Shown here: positions 1 to 8,089 of the stretch, one piece after another
How the letters are laid out: each line of letters starts with the position of its first letter
Position numbering within the stretch: position 1 is the stretch's first letter
Origin: Methylobacterium oryzihabitans
GTDB taxonomy: Bacteria > Pseudomonadota > Alphaproteobacteria > Rhizobiales > Beijerinckiaceae
Assembly: GCF_004004555.2 (NCBI RefSeq)
Contig: NZ_SACP01000026.1
Location: 24,219-88,218, forward strand
Reading direction: 5' to 3'
DNA length: 64,000 nucleotides
Made by a program: the position numbers and the translations under genes
Notes under the pieces: generated by a model
Told to the model about the DNA's origin: nothing
The model's input: the letters and a program-made list of their open reading frames with translations, nothing else
Database searches by the model: none

Positions 1-1
1 G

Positions 2-1204
2 ACGCCCGCTCCGGCGACCCCGCGCTCCTCGCCGAAGGTCTCGCCGCTCTACGATCCGCGCATCCGCGGCGCCGCCTACCAGCTCCTGCTGCTGGTCGTC
101 GTCGGCCTTCTGGCCTGGACCGCGATCGACAACGCCGCCGACAACCTGCGCAACGCCCGCATCGCCTCGGGCTTCGGCTTCCTCGGCAACACCGCCGGGT
201 TCGACGTCAACCAGTCGCTGATCCCGTTCGCCGCCGCCTCCTCGACCTACGGCGCCGCCTTCGTGGTCGGCCTCATCAACACCCTGATGGTCGCGGCGAT
301 CGGCATCGTGCTCGCGACGATCCTCGGCTTCCTCGTCGGCATCGCCCGGCTGTCCGAGAACTGGATCGTCGCGCGGCTGGCCGAGATCTACATCGAGGTG
401 ATCCGCAACATCCCGCTGCTGCTGCAACTGCTGTTCTGGTACATCGCCGTGCTGTCGGCGCTGCCCTCGGCCCGCGACAGCTACGCCCTGCCGGGCTCGG
501 TGTTCCTCAACCAGCGCGGGCTGTTCCTCCCCAGGCCCCTGCTCGCCGCCGACGCCTGGGCGCTGCCCCTGGTGCTGGCGCTCGGCATCGCCGGCGCGGT
601 CGCGTTCCGGATCCATGCCGGCCGGGTGCAGCGGCGCACCGGGCGGCGCCTGCCGGTCCGGCGCGTGGCCGCCCTGCTCGTGCTGGGCCTGCCGCTCGCC
701 GTCTGGGGGCTGCTGGCGCTGCTCGGCCTCGCCCCGGTGACCTTCGAGCTGCCGGTGAAGGGCACCTTCAACCTGCGCGGCGGCCTGCAGCTCTACCCGG
801 AATTCGTCGCCCTGGTGCTCGGGCTGGTGATCTACACCGCCGCCTTCATCGCCGAGGTGGTGCGGGCCGGCATCCAGGCGGTGTCGCGCGGCCAGCGCGA
901 GGCGGCGCGGGCGCTCGGCCTGCAGTCCGGCACCACGCTACGCCTCGTCGTCATCCCGCAGGCGATGCGGGTGATCGTGCCGCCGCTGACCAGCCAGTAC
1001 CTCAACCTGACCAAGAACTCGTCGCTCGCCGTCGCGGTCGGCTACCCCGACCTCGTGCAGATCTTCATGGGCACGGTCCTCAACCAGACGGGCCAAGCGG
1101 TCGAGGTGGTGGCGATCACGATGGCGGTCTACCTCACCATCAGCCTCGTCACGGCCTCCGTCATGAACCTCTACAACCGGCGCGTCGCGCTGGTGGAACG
1201 CTGA
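2..1204 (+). CDS. aapQ: General L-amino-acid ABC transporter permease AapQ (5' end outside window)
   Basis: Inner-membrane permease of a polar/general amino-acid ABC importer. The frame is open from base 2, so the start lies upstream; 400 codons are visible, close to the usual AapQ length. The visible N-terminus has one hydrophobic helix (about residues 22-40). A long insert then separates the first helices from the C-terminal permease core, as is typical of AapQ. The HisMQ-type EAA loop that contacts the ATPase is visible around REAARALGLQSG, followed by VIPQAMRVIVPPLTSQY. The stop is 12 bases before aapM, and aapP follows, so the three form an operon; the binding protein AapJ would be upstream of the window. 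Family assignment is firm; substrate range is inferred. Confidence 0.93.
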   Translation, partial: TPAPATPRSSPKVSPLYDPRIRGAAYQLLLLVVVGLLAWTAIDNAADNLRNARIASGFGFLGNTAGFDVNQSLIPFAAASSTYGAAFVVGLINTLMVAAIGIVLATILGFLVGIARLSENWIVARLAEIYIEVIRNIPLLLQLLFWYIAVLSALPSARDSYALPGSVFLNQRGLFLPRPLLAADAWALPLVLALGIAGAVAFRIHAGRVQRRTGRRLPVRRVAALLVLGLPLAVWGLLALLGLAPVTFELPVKGTFNLRGGLQLYPEFVALVLGLVIYTAAFIAEVVRAGIQAVSRGQREAARALGLQSGTTLRLVVIPQAMRVIVPPLTSQYLNLTKNSSLAVAVGYPDLVQIFMGTVLNQTGQAVEVVAITMAVYLTISLVTASVMNLYNRRVALVER

Positions 1205-1216
1205 GGAGCCGCCGCG

Positions 1217-2374
1217 ATGACCGCCTCCTCCGGCCTCCTGGCGCAGCCCTTCGTCCGCCGCGACCCGGTCCCGGCGGCGCCGCCGCCGGCCCTGGTCGGC
1301 GGGCCGGTCGCCTGGATCCGCCGCAACCTGTTCTCCAGCCTCACCAGCACCGCGCTCACCCTCGCGGCCGTCCTGCTGCTCGCCCTGATTCTGCCGCCGC
1401 TGCTGCGGTTCCTGGTCTTCGACGCGGTCTGGACCGGCGAGAACCGCGACGCCTGCCGGCCGGAGGTGCTCGGCCGCCCGGTCGGCGCCTGCTGGGCCTT
1501 CGTGGCGAACAAGATCAACTACTTCGTCTACGGCTCGTACCCGATCGAGGCGCGCTGGCGGGCCGACGTGTTCTTCGCCCTGCTGGCTTTCGGCCTCGCC
1601 TGGATGCTGTGGCTCGACGCCCCGCGCCGCGACCTCGGCGCGGCGTACTTCTTCGTCGTCTTCCCGCTCGCCTCCTACGCGCTCCTCGCCGGCGTGCCGG
1701 CGCTGGGGCTCCCCGCGGTGCCGACCTCGCTGTGGGGCGGCATGCTGGTGACGATCGTCGTCTCCCTCGTCGGCATCGTCGTCTCGCTGCCGTTCGGGGT
1801 GCTGCTCGCCCTCGGGCGGCGCTCGCGCCTGCCGGTGGTGCGGCTCGTCTGCGTCATCTTCATCGAGTTCTGGCGCGGCGTGCCGCTCATCACCGTGCTG
1901 TTCATGGCCAACGTGATGCTGCCGCTGTTCCTGCCCGGCGACGTCACCGTCGACCGGCTGGTGCGCCCCCTCGTCGGCATCGCGCTGTTCTCCTCGGCCT
2001 ACATGGCCGAGATCGTCCGCGGCGGCCTCCAGGCGATGCCGCGGGGCCAGTTCGAGGGCGCGATGTCCCTCGGCCTCGGTCCGTGGCTGACGATGCGCCT
2101 CGTGATCCTGCCGCAGGCCCTGCGCATCGTGATCCCGGGCATCGTCAACAGCTACATCGCACTGTTCAAGGACACGACGCTGGTCTCGATCGTCGGCATC
2201 TTCGACTTCATCCGCACGATCGAGTCGGCCCGCGTCGACCCGAACTGGGCCGCCCCGACGGTGAGCGTGACCGGCTACGCCTTCGCGGCCCTGTTCTACT
2301 TCCTGTTCTGCTTCGGCATGTCGCGCTACTCCCGCTTCGTCGAGCGGCGCCTGTCGGCCAGCCACGCACGGTGA
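1217..2374 (+). CDS. aapM: General L-amino-acid ABC transporter permease AapM
   Basis: Second membrane subunit of the Aap/Bzt-type amino-acid importer, 385 aa, pairing with AapQ in the inner membrane. It has an N-terminal hydrophobic helix (about residues 45-65), a periplasmic stretch containing two cysteines (DACRPE and GACWAF), and a C-terminal permease core. The EAA loop reads RGQFEGAMSLGLGPW and is followed by ILPQALRIVIPG, which matches the AapM/HisM pattern. The ATG is preceded by a purine-rich GAGGAGCCGCCGCG. Its stop lies 5 bases before the ATG of aapP, so translation of the two is probably coupled. Length and motif order match the family, and I see no defect. Confidence 0.94.
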   Translation: MTASSGLLAQPFVRRDPVPAAPPPALVGGPVAWIRRNLFSSLTSTALTLAAVLLLALILPPLLRFLVFDAVWTGENRDACRPEVLGRPVGACWAFVANKINYFVYGSYPIEARWRADVFFALLAFGLAWMLWLDAPRRDLGAAYFFVVFPLASYALLAGVPALGLPAVPTSLWGGMLVTIVVSLVGIVVSLPFGVLLALGRRSRLPVVRLVCVIFIEFWRGVPLITVLFMANVMLPLFLPGDVTVDRLVRPLVGIALFSSAYMAEIVRGGLQAMPRGQFEGAMSLGLGPWLTMRLVILPQALRIVIPGIVNSYIALFKDTTLVSIVGIFDFIRTIESARVDPNWAAPTVSVTGYAFAALFYFLFCFGMSRYSRFVERRLSASHAR

Positions 2375-2379
2375 CCTCC

Positions 2380-3189
<810 letters not shown>

Positions 3190-3190
3190 T

Positions 3191-3345
3191 CCGCAATCCG
3201 GAAGTCATTGTCCGGATTGCGTATCGCCAGCCCGCGCGGTGAAGCCGGAGGCTCCACACGCATGAGCGAAGCCGGTTGCCGCATCGCGGAAGCGATCCCG
3301 CCGGGGTTGCCAGAAGCGATCGATTGGAAACCGGATGATCGTCCG
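3191..3345 (+). repeat. Dispersed hairpin-bearing repeat, copy A
   Basis: Copy A begins with a perfect 11-bp inverted repeat (CGCAATCCGGA at 3192-3202, TCCGGATTGCG at 3211-3221). A core follows, with GTATCGCCAGCCCGCGCGG and then TGAGCGAAGCCGGTT-CCGCAT-GCGGA-GCGATC. A diverged form of the same hairpin plus core occurs in inverse orientation at 58811-58941; copy A has about 18 extra bases between the two core blocks. Both copies sit just past the stop of a forward gene and face a convergent gene. I see no ORF in it. A REP/BIME-like non-autonomous repeat is the most likely identity. Confidence 0.72.
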
Positions 3346-3356
3346 GGAATCGTATC

Positions 3357-3389
3357 ATACCGAAGGTCATTTTCCATGACCTTCGGTAT
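3357..3389. terminator. Perfect 14-bp inverted repeat between convergent aapP and XRE gene
   Basis: ATACCGAAGGTCAT (3357-3370) and its exact reverse complement (3376-3389) flank a 5-base loop TTTCC. The right arm overlaps the first bases of the XRE stop codon. There is no T-tract on either side, so intrinsic termination is uncertain. The position between two convergent genes suggests a transcription-stopping or mRNA-end-stabilising hairpin. Confidence 0.5.
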
Positions 3390-3748
3390 CACCCGTTCCG
3401 GTCGGCCAGCGCCAGCGCAAGGGCGACGAGGTGGTCGCGCAGGGCCGGATCGGCGATCCGGTCGAAGGCGGCGACGAGCTGGGCGCGGGCGTCGCCGGTC
3501 TCTGTCTCGACCGCGGGAGCACCCCGCTCCGGCTCGGGGAAGAAATATTCGATCGGCGTCTGGAGCGCGCTCGCGATCGACCACAGCAGGCCGGCGCTGA
3601 TCGAGTTGTGGCCGGATTCGTACTTGGAGATCTGGTTCGACGAGACGCCGATCCGCCCGGCGAGCTCGGCGATCGAGATGCGCCGGGCCCGCCGGGCCGA
3701 CCGCACCCGATCGGCGATGGACATCGCCGCGTCCCGCTCTGGTGTCAC
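3389..3748 (-). CDS. XRE-family helix-turn-helix transcriptional regulator
   Basis: Small DNA-binding regulator, 119 aa from the GTG at 3748. That start is chosen because an AGGGGG lies 8-9 bases upstream; an ATG at 3724 (MSIADRV) is an alternative, and the open frame extends further upstream without a good ribosome site. The HTH_3 domain covers roughly residues 10-65, with the recognition segment around GVSSNQISKYESGHNSIS, and YFFPEP follows, as in many alphaproteobacterial XRE repressors. The tail is acidic and alanine-rich, with no second domain. It is transcribed divergently from the LuxR gene across about 106 bp, so it may repress itself or the quorum-sensing pair; that link is inferred from position only. 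Confidence 0.85.
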   Translation of the reverse strand: MTPERDAAMSIADRVRSARRARRISIAELAGRIGVSSNQISKYESGHNSISAGLLWSIASALQTPIEYFFPEPERGAPAVETETGDARAQLVAAFDRIADPALRDHLVALALALADRNG

Positions 3749-3854
3749 GTGGTTGCCCCCTGTCCGGCGCCACCGGCGCCGCGCCGCATGACGCGGCTGT
3801 TTCAGGTAGCGAATCCGCCGAAAATCCAGTAGCGTCAACCAAAAATTGTACTGA

Positions 3855-4625
3855 GTGGCCGATGCCGGCGCGCTCCTCCCGGGCCAGGCTGTGGATACCA
3901 TACGGCAGATCTCCTTCGACGTCGTTCATCGCCTCAAGCGAGCCGAGACCAGCGAGCAGCTGTTCCAGGAGTTGCAGAGCGCCGGCGGCGATTTCGGCTA
4001 CGATTCGTTCATCGTGACTGGACTGCCTCAGAGACCCAGCGAGCTCCTGGCCGATTGTTCGCTCCTGGTCGGCTGGCCGCTGGACTGGGCACAGCGTTAC
4101 ATCGAGCGGGACTACGTCCGCATCGATCCGGTGATCGAGCACATCCGCCACACCATCGATCCGTTCGTCTGGAGCGAGGTGGCCTACGACCGGTCCGATC
4201 CGGGGCCCGCCCGGGTCATGAACGAGGCGCCGTCCTTCGGGCTCGTCGACGGCTACTGCGTGCCGGTCCACCGTATCGACGGGCGCGAGGCGGGCGTCAG
4301 CTTCGGTGCCGCCCGGCTCGACCTGTCGGACGACGCCCGGGCCGGCCTGCACATGATCGCGGTCTACGCCTTCTCGAAGGCGGCGTCCCTGCGCTCCGAG
4401 GCGGCGGCGGCGCCCGAGCGCGGCGCCGCCGGGCGCTGCTCGCAACGCGAGATCGAGTGCATGAGATGGGCGGCGGCCGGCAAGACCGGCTGGGAAACCT
4501 CCGAGATCCTGTCGCTGTCGCAGCGCACCGTCGAGTGCTATCTCGCGTCGGCGGCGAAGAAGCTCAAGGCCGTGAACCGCGTGCAACTCATCGCCGAAGC
4601 GATGCGCCGGGGCCTGATCGAGTGA
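3855..4625 (+). CDS. LuxR-family acyl-homoserine-lactone-responsive regulator
   Basis: Transcription factor with an N-terminal autoinducer-binding domain (about residues 20-165) and a C-terminal LuxR helix-turn-helix (about 190-250), 256 aa. Ligand-pocket residues of TraR/LuxR proteins are visible in DWAQRYIERDYVRIDP (W, Y, D, P) and in PFVWSE. The HTH reads CSQREIECMRWAAAGKT, then LSLSQRTVECYL, then KLKAVNRVQLIAEAM, ending GLIE. The GTG at 3855 has no clear ribosome site; a GTG at 3891 is also possible. The LuxI gene lies 148 bp downstream on the same strand, making a classical cognate pair. Methylobacterium extorquens is known to carry such LuxI homologues (MsaI, MlaI); I cannot tell which one this matches. 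Confidence 0.92.
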   Translation: MADAGALLPGQAVDTIRQISFDVVHRLKRAETSEQLFQELQSAGGDFGYDSFIVTGLPQRPSELLADCSLLVGWPLDWAQRYIERDYVRIDPVIEHIRHTIDPFVWSEVAYDRSDPGPARVMNEAPSFGLVDGYCVPVHRIDGREAGVSFGAARLDLSDDARAGLHMIAVYAFSKAASLRSEAAAAPERGAAGRCSQREIECMRWAAAGKTGWETSEILSLSQRTVECYLASAAKKLKAVNRVQLIAEAMRRGLIE

Positions 4626-4702
4626 CGGGCGTCAACGGCTGAGTGCGAACCCGGCGTCATGCCGGTACGGCGCCCGTCTCTCAAGTCCGCGGCCCCGCGC
4701 TC

Positions 4703-4716
4703 CCGTAAATTTACGG
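4703..4716. promoter_or_regulatory. Candidate lux box upstream of the AHL synthase gene
   Basis: CCGTAAATTTACGG is a perfect 14-bp palindrome, unusually AT-rich at its centre for this genome. It ends 57 bases before the luxI-type start codon. LuxR-type regulators bind dyad-symmetric lux boxes of about 18-20 bp in this position, so it is the natural operator for the adjacent LuxR protein and for positive feedback on the synthase. Binding is inferred. Confidence 0.62.
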
Positions 4717-4773
4717 AATACCCGCCGCACGGTCGATCGGAGACAACTCCCCGCGGAACCGGGGAGACGTCGC

Positions 4774-5430
4774 ATGATCCAGATGATCGAAGGCCGATAC
4801 GGCAGGCATCACGCCGATCTCATGGAAAGAGTTTTCCGTTTCCGGCACCGTTTCTTCGTCGATCATCTGAAGTGGGAGGCCCTGCGCCGGCCGGACGGCC
4901 GCGAGATCGACGCGTTCGACGGGCCGGACTGCGTCCACCTCGTCGGGCTCGACGGGGACGAGGTGGTCTCCTACGCCCGCCTGCTGGCTACGACGCGCCC
5001 GCACCTCCAGAGCCACGTCTACCCGCAGATCCTCCAGGGCGCCGTCGCCCCGACCGGTCCGCACATCTACGAATGGACCCGCTGCGCCGCCGCGCCGTGG
5101 AAGCGCGACGGGACGCGCGCCCTCGACCCGATCAGCGGCTACCAGTTCGCCGCCGTCGCCGAGGCCGCCGAGCGGCTCGGCCTCGACGGCCTGCTGGTCC
5201 AGACCCACCCGATCATCGTCGAGCGCCTGATCTCGATCGGCTGGGACGTCGAGCCCCTGGCGCTGCCGTTTCCCTACGACGGCAAGCCCCTGATGCCGAT
5301 CTACGCCCGGCTGACGCCGGATACCGCCGCGACGACGCTCGCGGTCTACGGGCTTGCCGGGCCGGCCCTGGAAGCGCCCGCGGAGCGACCGGGCGAGGGG
5401 CCGGCGCCGTGGGCGCCCGCCGACCGCTGA
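4774..5430 (+). CDS. Acyl-homoserine-lactone synthase (LuxI family)
   Basis: Makes acyl-homoserine-lactone signal from S-adenosylmethionine and an acyl donor in the cytoplasm; 218 aa. Conserved LuxI residues are all visible: R and F in VFRFRHRFF with W in HLKWEAL; E, D and D in REIDAFDGPDC; R in SYARLLATTRPH; and E and R in IYEWTRCAA. The C-terminal 25 residues are rich in A, P and E and probably disordered. The ATG at 4774 follows a candidate lux box and a GGGGAGACGTCGC stretch. The LuxR gene is directly upstream, and a small ORF follows 48 bases later. The acyl chain made cannot be read from the sequence. Confidence 0.94.
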   Translation: MIQMIEGRYGRHHADLMERVFRFRHRFFVDHLKWEALRRPDGREIDAFDGPDCVHLVGLDGDEVVSYARLLATTRPHLQSHVYPQILQGAVAPTGPHIYEWTRCAAAPWKRDGTRALDPISGYQFAAVAEAAERLGLDGLLVQTHPIIVERLISIGWDVEPLALPFPYDGKPLMPIYARLTPDTAATTLAVYGLAGPALEAPAERPGEGPAPWAPADR

Positions 5431-5478
5431 CGCCTCCCCGGAGCCGGCCCGTTCCGGCGCTCGATTCTCTCGGACCTC

Positions 5479-5751
5479 ATGCCAGACCTCGATCCGACCC
5501 CGGACGCCCACCCGACCGCCGACGAGGCCGCGGCCCTCGCCCGCGGCGTCCCGGACTACTTCAGGAATCGCGTCGCTTCCGACCTGCCGCTCCATCGCCG
5601 ACTGGTGGATCTCGCCTGCCGCCTCGGCGGCGCCTCCGAGATGCTGGCCGAGGATCTCGAGGAACTCGGCCAGCGCTACCTCGACCTGTCCCGGGCGGTG
5701 AGCGCCGCCCTGTACCGGGAGGAGGGCGCCGAGCGCGACGAGCCCGGTTGA
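5479..5751 (+). CDS. Small hypothetical protein downstream of the AHL synthase
   Basis: I do not recognise this 90-aa protein. It is soluble, acidic, and has a predicted helical middle (about residues 17-80: EAAALARGVPDYF, then LVDLACRLGGASEM, then LEELGQRYLDLSRAV) with alternating hydrophobic positions that could form a coiled coil. No catalytic motif or signal peptide is seen. It begins 48 bases after the synthase stop and has the same GC-rich codon use, so co-transcription with the quorum-sensing genes is likely. Small proteins next to luxI genes are sometimes modulators of the system, but nothing here proves such a role. Confidence 0.62.
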   Translation: MPDLDPTPDAHPTADEAAALARGVPDYFRNRVASDLPLHRRLVDLACRLGGASEMLAEDLEELGQRYLDLSRAVSAALYREEGAERDEPG

Positions 5752-5815
5752 CGACGCCGGATGGCCGCCTTGACCGTTGCGCGCCGATGGGCAACCGATC
5801 GGGTTCCCTCAGGCG

Positions 5816-7942
5816 ATGGACGGCATCGGCATGTTCGCACTCGACGACGGCGCGCCCGCGCCCCTGGGCGCCCATTTCGACGGGCGCGGCGTCAACTTCG
5901 CGCTGTTCTCGGCCCACGCCACCGCGGTCGAGCTGTGCCTGTTCGACCCGACCGGCCGCACCCAGACCGACGCGATCCGGCTGCCGCGCCGGACCGACGA
6001 CGTCTGGCACGGCTACCTCGCCGGGGTGCTGCCGGGCCAGCTCTACGGCTATCGCGTCCACGGCCCCTGGGAGCCCGCCCGCGGCCACCGCTTCAACCAC
6101 CACAAGCTGGCGCTCGATCCGTACGCCCGCGAGCTGCACGGGCGGGTGCGCTGGCACGACGCGCTCTACGCCTACCGGCGCGGGGGCCCGCGCGACGACG
6201 TCCCCGACCGCCGCGACAGTGCCGCGATGATGCCCAAGGGCATCGTGACGGCGCCCGACGCCGAAATCCGCGACGACCCGCCCCTGCGCCGGCCGATGGT
6301 CGACACCGTGATCTACGAGGCCCATGTCCGCGCCCTGACCCAGACCCATCCGGGCGTGCCGGTGCCGTGGCGGGGCAGCTACGCCGCCCTCGGCCACCCG
6401 GCGATCGTCGATCACCTCGTGAAGCTCGGCGTCACCGCGCTCGAATTGCTGCCGATCCAGGCCTTCGTCGACGACCGCTTCCTCGTCGACAAGGGCCTGA
6501 GCAACTTCTGGGGCTACTCGCCGCTGAACTACTTCGCGCCCGAGCCGCGCTATCTCGGACCCGCAGGCATTCCGGGCCTCAAGGCGGCGATCCGCCAGCT
6601 CCACGCCGCCGGGATCGAGGTGCTGGTCGACGTCGTCTACAACCACACCTGCGAGGCCGGCCGCACCGGGCCGAGCCTGTCGTTCCGCGGCGTCGACAAC
6701 GCGAGCTACTACAAGCTGCGCCCCGACGACCCGCGCGAGGACATCGACTGCACCGGCTGCGGCAACAGCCTCGACGTGGCGCATCCGCGGGTGATGCAGA
6801 TGGTGCTCGATTCCCTGCGCCACTGGGTCGAGGCGTACGGGATCGACGGCTTCCGGTTCGACCTCGCCTCGACCCTCGCCCGCTCGCCCCACGACTTCAC
6901 CCCGCGGGCGGCGGTGCTGCAGGCGATGGCCCAGGACCCGGTGCTGTCGCGGGTCAAGCTCATCGCCGAGCCGTGGGACCTCGGCATGGGCGGCTACCAG
7001 CTCGGCGGATTCCCGGTCGGGTGGAGCGACTGGAACGACCAGTTCCGCGACGCCGCCCGCGGCTTCTGGCGCGGCGACGACGGCCAGTTGCCGAAGCTGA
7101 CCCAGGGCCTCACCGGCTCCAAGGAGATTTTTTCCGCGTCCGGGCGGGGCCCGTCGGCGAGCGTCAACTTCATCGCCTCCCACGACGGCTATACGCTGGC
7201 CGACGTCGTCGCCTACGAGACGAAGCACAACGAGGCCAACGGCGAGGGCAACCGCGACGGCCACGGCCACAACGTCTCGCGCAATTACGGCGTCGAGGGG
7301 CCGACCGGCGATCCCGCCATCCTGGCGGTGCGGGCACGCCAGAAGCGCAACCTGCTCGCCACGATCCTGCTCGCCCAGGGCGTGCCGATGCTGCTGATGG
7401 GCGACGAGCGCTCGCGCAGCCAGGGCGGCAACAACAACGCCTATTGCCAGGACAACGCGACCTCGTGGGTCGACTGGTCGAACGACGGCGGCGACCCGGC
7501 GCTCGCCGAGTTCGTGCGCAACCTGCTCGCCCTGCGCCGGGACCACCGGGCGCTGCGGCGGCGCCACTTCCTCACCGGCGAGACGGTGGCGGCGGGGCTG
7601 AGAGACGTCCACTGGCTCGCCCCCGACGGCACAGAGATGGGCGACGCCGACTGGGGCGATTCGCGCCGGCGCGCCTTCGGCATGCAGATCGGCAACGACG
7701 CCCCGGACGGACGCCGCCTGCTGCTGCTTGCCAACGCCGATCCCGACCCTCGCGAATTCACCCTGGCCCGCGTCGTCGGCGGGCCGTGGAGCGCGGTCTT
7801 CGACACCCGGAGCGCCGACGGCCGGCCGCGGGACAAGCTCGCCCTCGCGGCCGGCGGCAGCCTCGTCCTCGACGGGCGCTCGCTCCTGGTGCTGTCGCGC
7901 CCGGGCGGGAGAGCGGGGAAAACCGTCGAAGCGCGGCCGTGA
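5816..7942 (+). CDS. glgX: Glycogen debranching enzyme GlgX (isoamylase type)
   Basis: Hydrolyses alpha-1,6 branches of glycogen, releasing short maltooligosaccharides; GH13 (GlgX/TreX) family, 708 aa from the ATG at 5816. An upstream in-frame TTG at 5777 is less likely. It has an N-terminal CBM48-like domain (about residues 15-110) and a (beta/alpha)8 barrel. Catalytic residues are visible as Asp349 (FRFDLAS), Glu385 (IAEPWD) and Asp457 (ASHDG), plus DVVYNHT. The GNNNAYCQDN segment typical of GlgX is present. It is the first gene of the glucan/trehalose block and would feed linear chains to the MalQ-TreY fusion and TreZ. No obvious promoter is seen in the 64 bp upstream. Confidence 0.95.
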   Translation: MDGIGMFALDDGAPAPLGAHFDGRGVNFALFSAHATAVELCLFDPTGRTQTDAIRLPRRTDDVWHGYLAGVLPGQLYGYRVHGPWEPARGHRFNHHKLALDPYARELHGRVRWHDALYAYRRGGPRDDVPDRRDSAAMMPKGIVTAPDAEIRDDPPLRRPMVDTVIYEAHVRALTQTHPGVPVPWRGSYAALGHPAIVDHLVKLGVTALELLPIQAFVDDRFLVDKGLSNFWGYSPLNYFAPEPRYLGPAGIPGLKAAIRQLHAAGIEVLVDVVYNHTCEAGRTGPSLSFRGVDNASYYKLRPDDPREDIDCTGCGNSLDVAHPRVMQMVLDSLRHWVEAYGIDGFRFDLASTLARSPHDFTPRAAVLQAMAQDPVLSRVKLIAEPWDLGMGGYQLGGFPVGWSDWNDQFRDAARGFWRGDDGQLPKLTQGLTGSKEIFSASGRGPSASVNFIASHDGYTLADVVAYETKHNEANGEGNRDGHGHNVSRNYGVEGPTGDPAILAVRARQKRNLLATILLAQGVPMLLMGDERSRSQGGNNNAYCQDNATSWVDWSNDGGDPALAEFVRNLLALRRDHRALRRRHFLTGETVAAGLRDVHWLAPDGTEMGDADWGDSRRRAFGMQIGNDAPDGRRLLLLANADPDPREFTLARVVGGPWSAVFDTRSADGRPRDKLALAAGGSLVLDGRSLLVLSRPGGRAGKTVEARP

Positions 7943-8089
7943 GGCGGTTGCCGTAACGTCGCCCCGCCATACCTGCCGGCGGGCGGTTCAGGCTCGCTCG
8001 CGGGCCGGAACCAAGCGGGGCCGGAGGGTTTCTTGTGTCAGTGCCCCCCGGCATGAACCCGTGAGCCCGACCGGAAGGATGGTGGCCCG

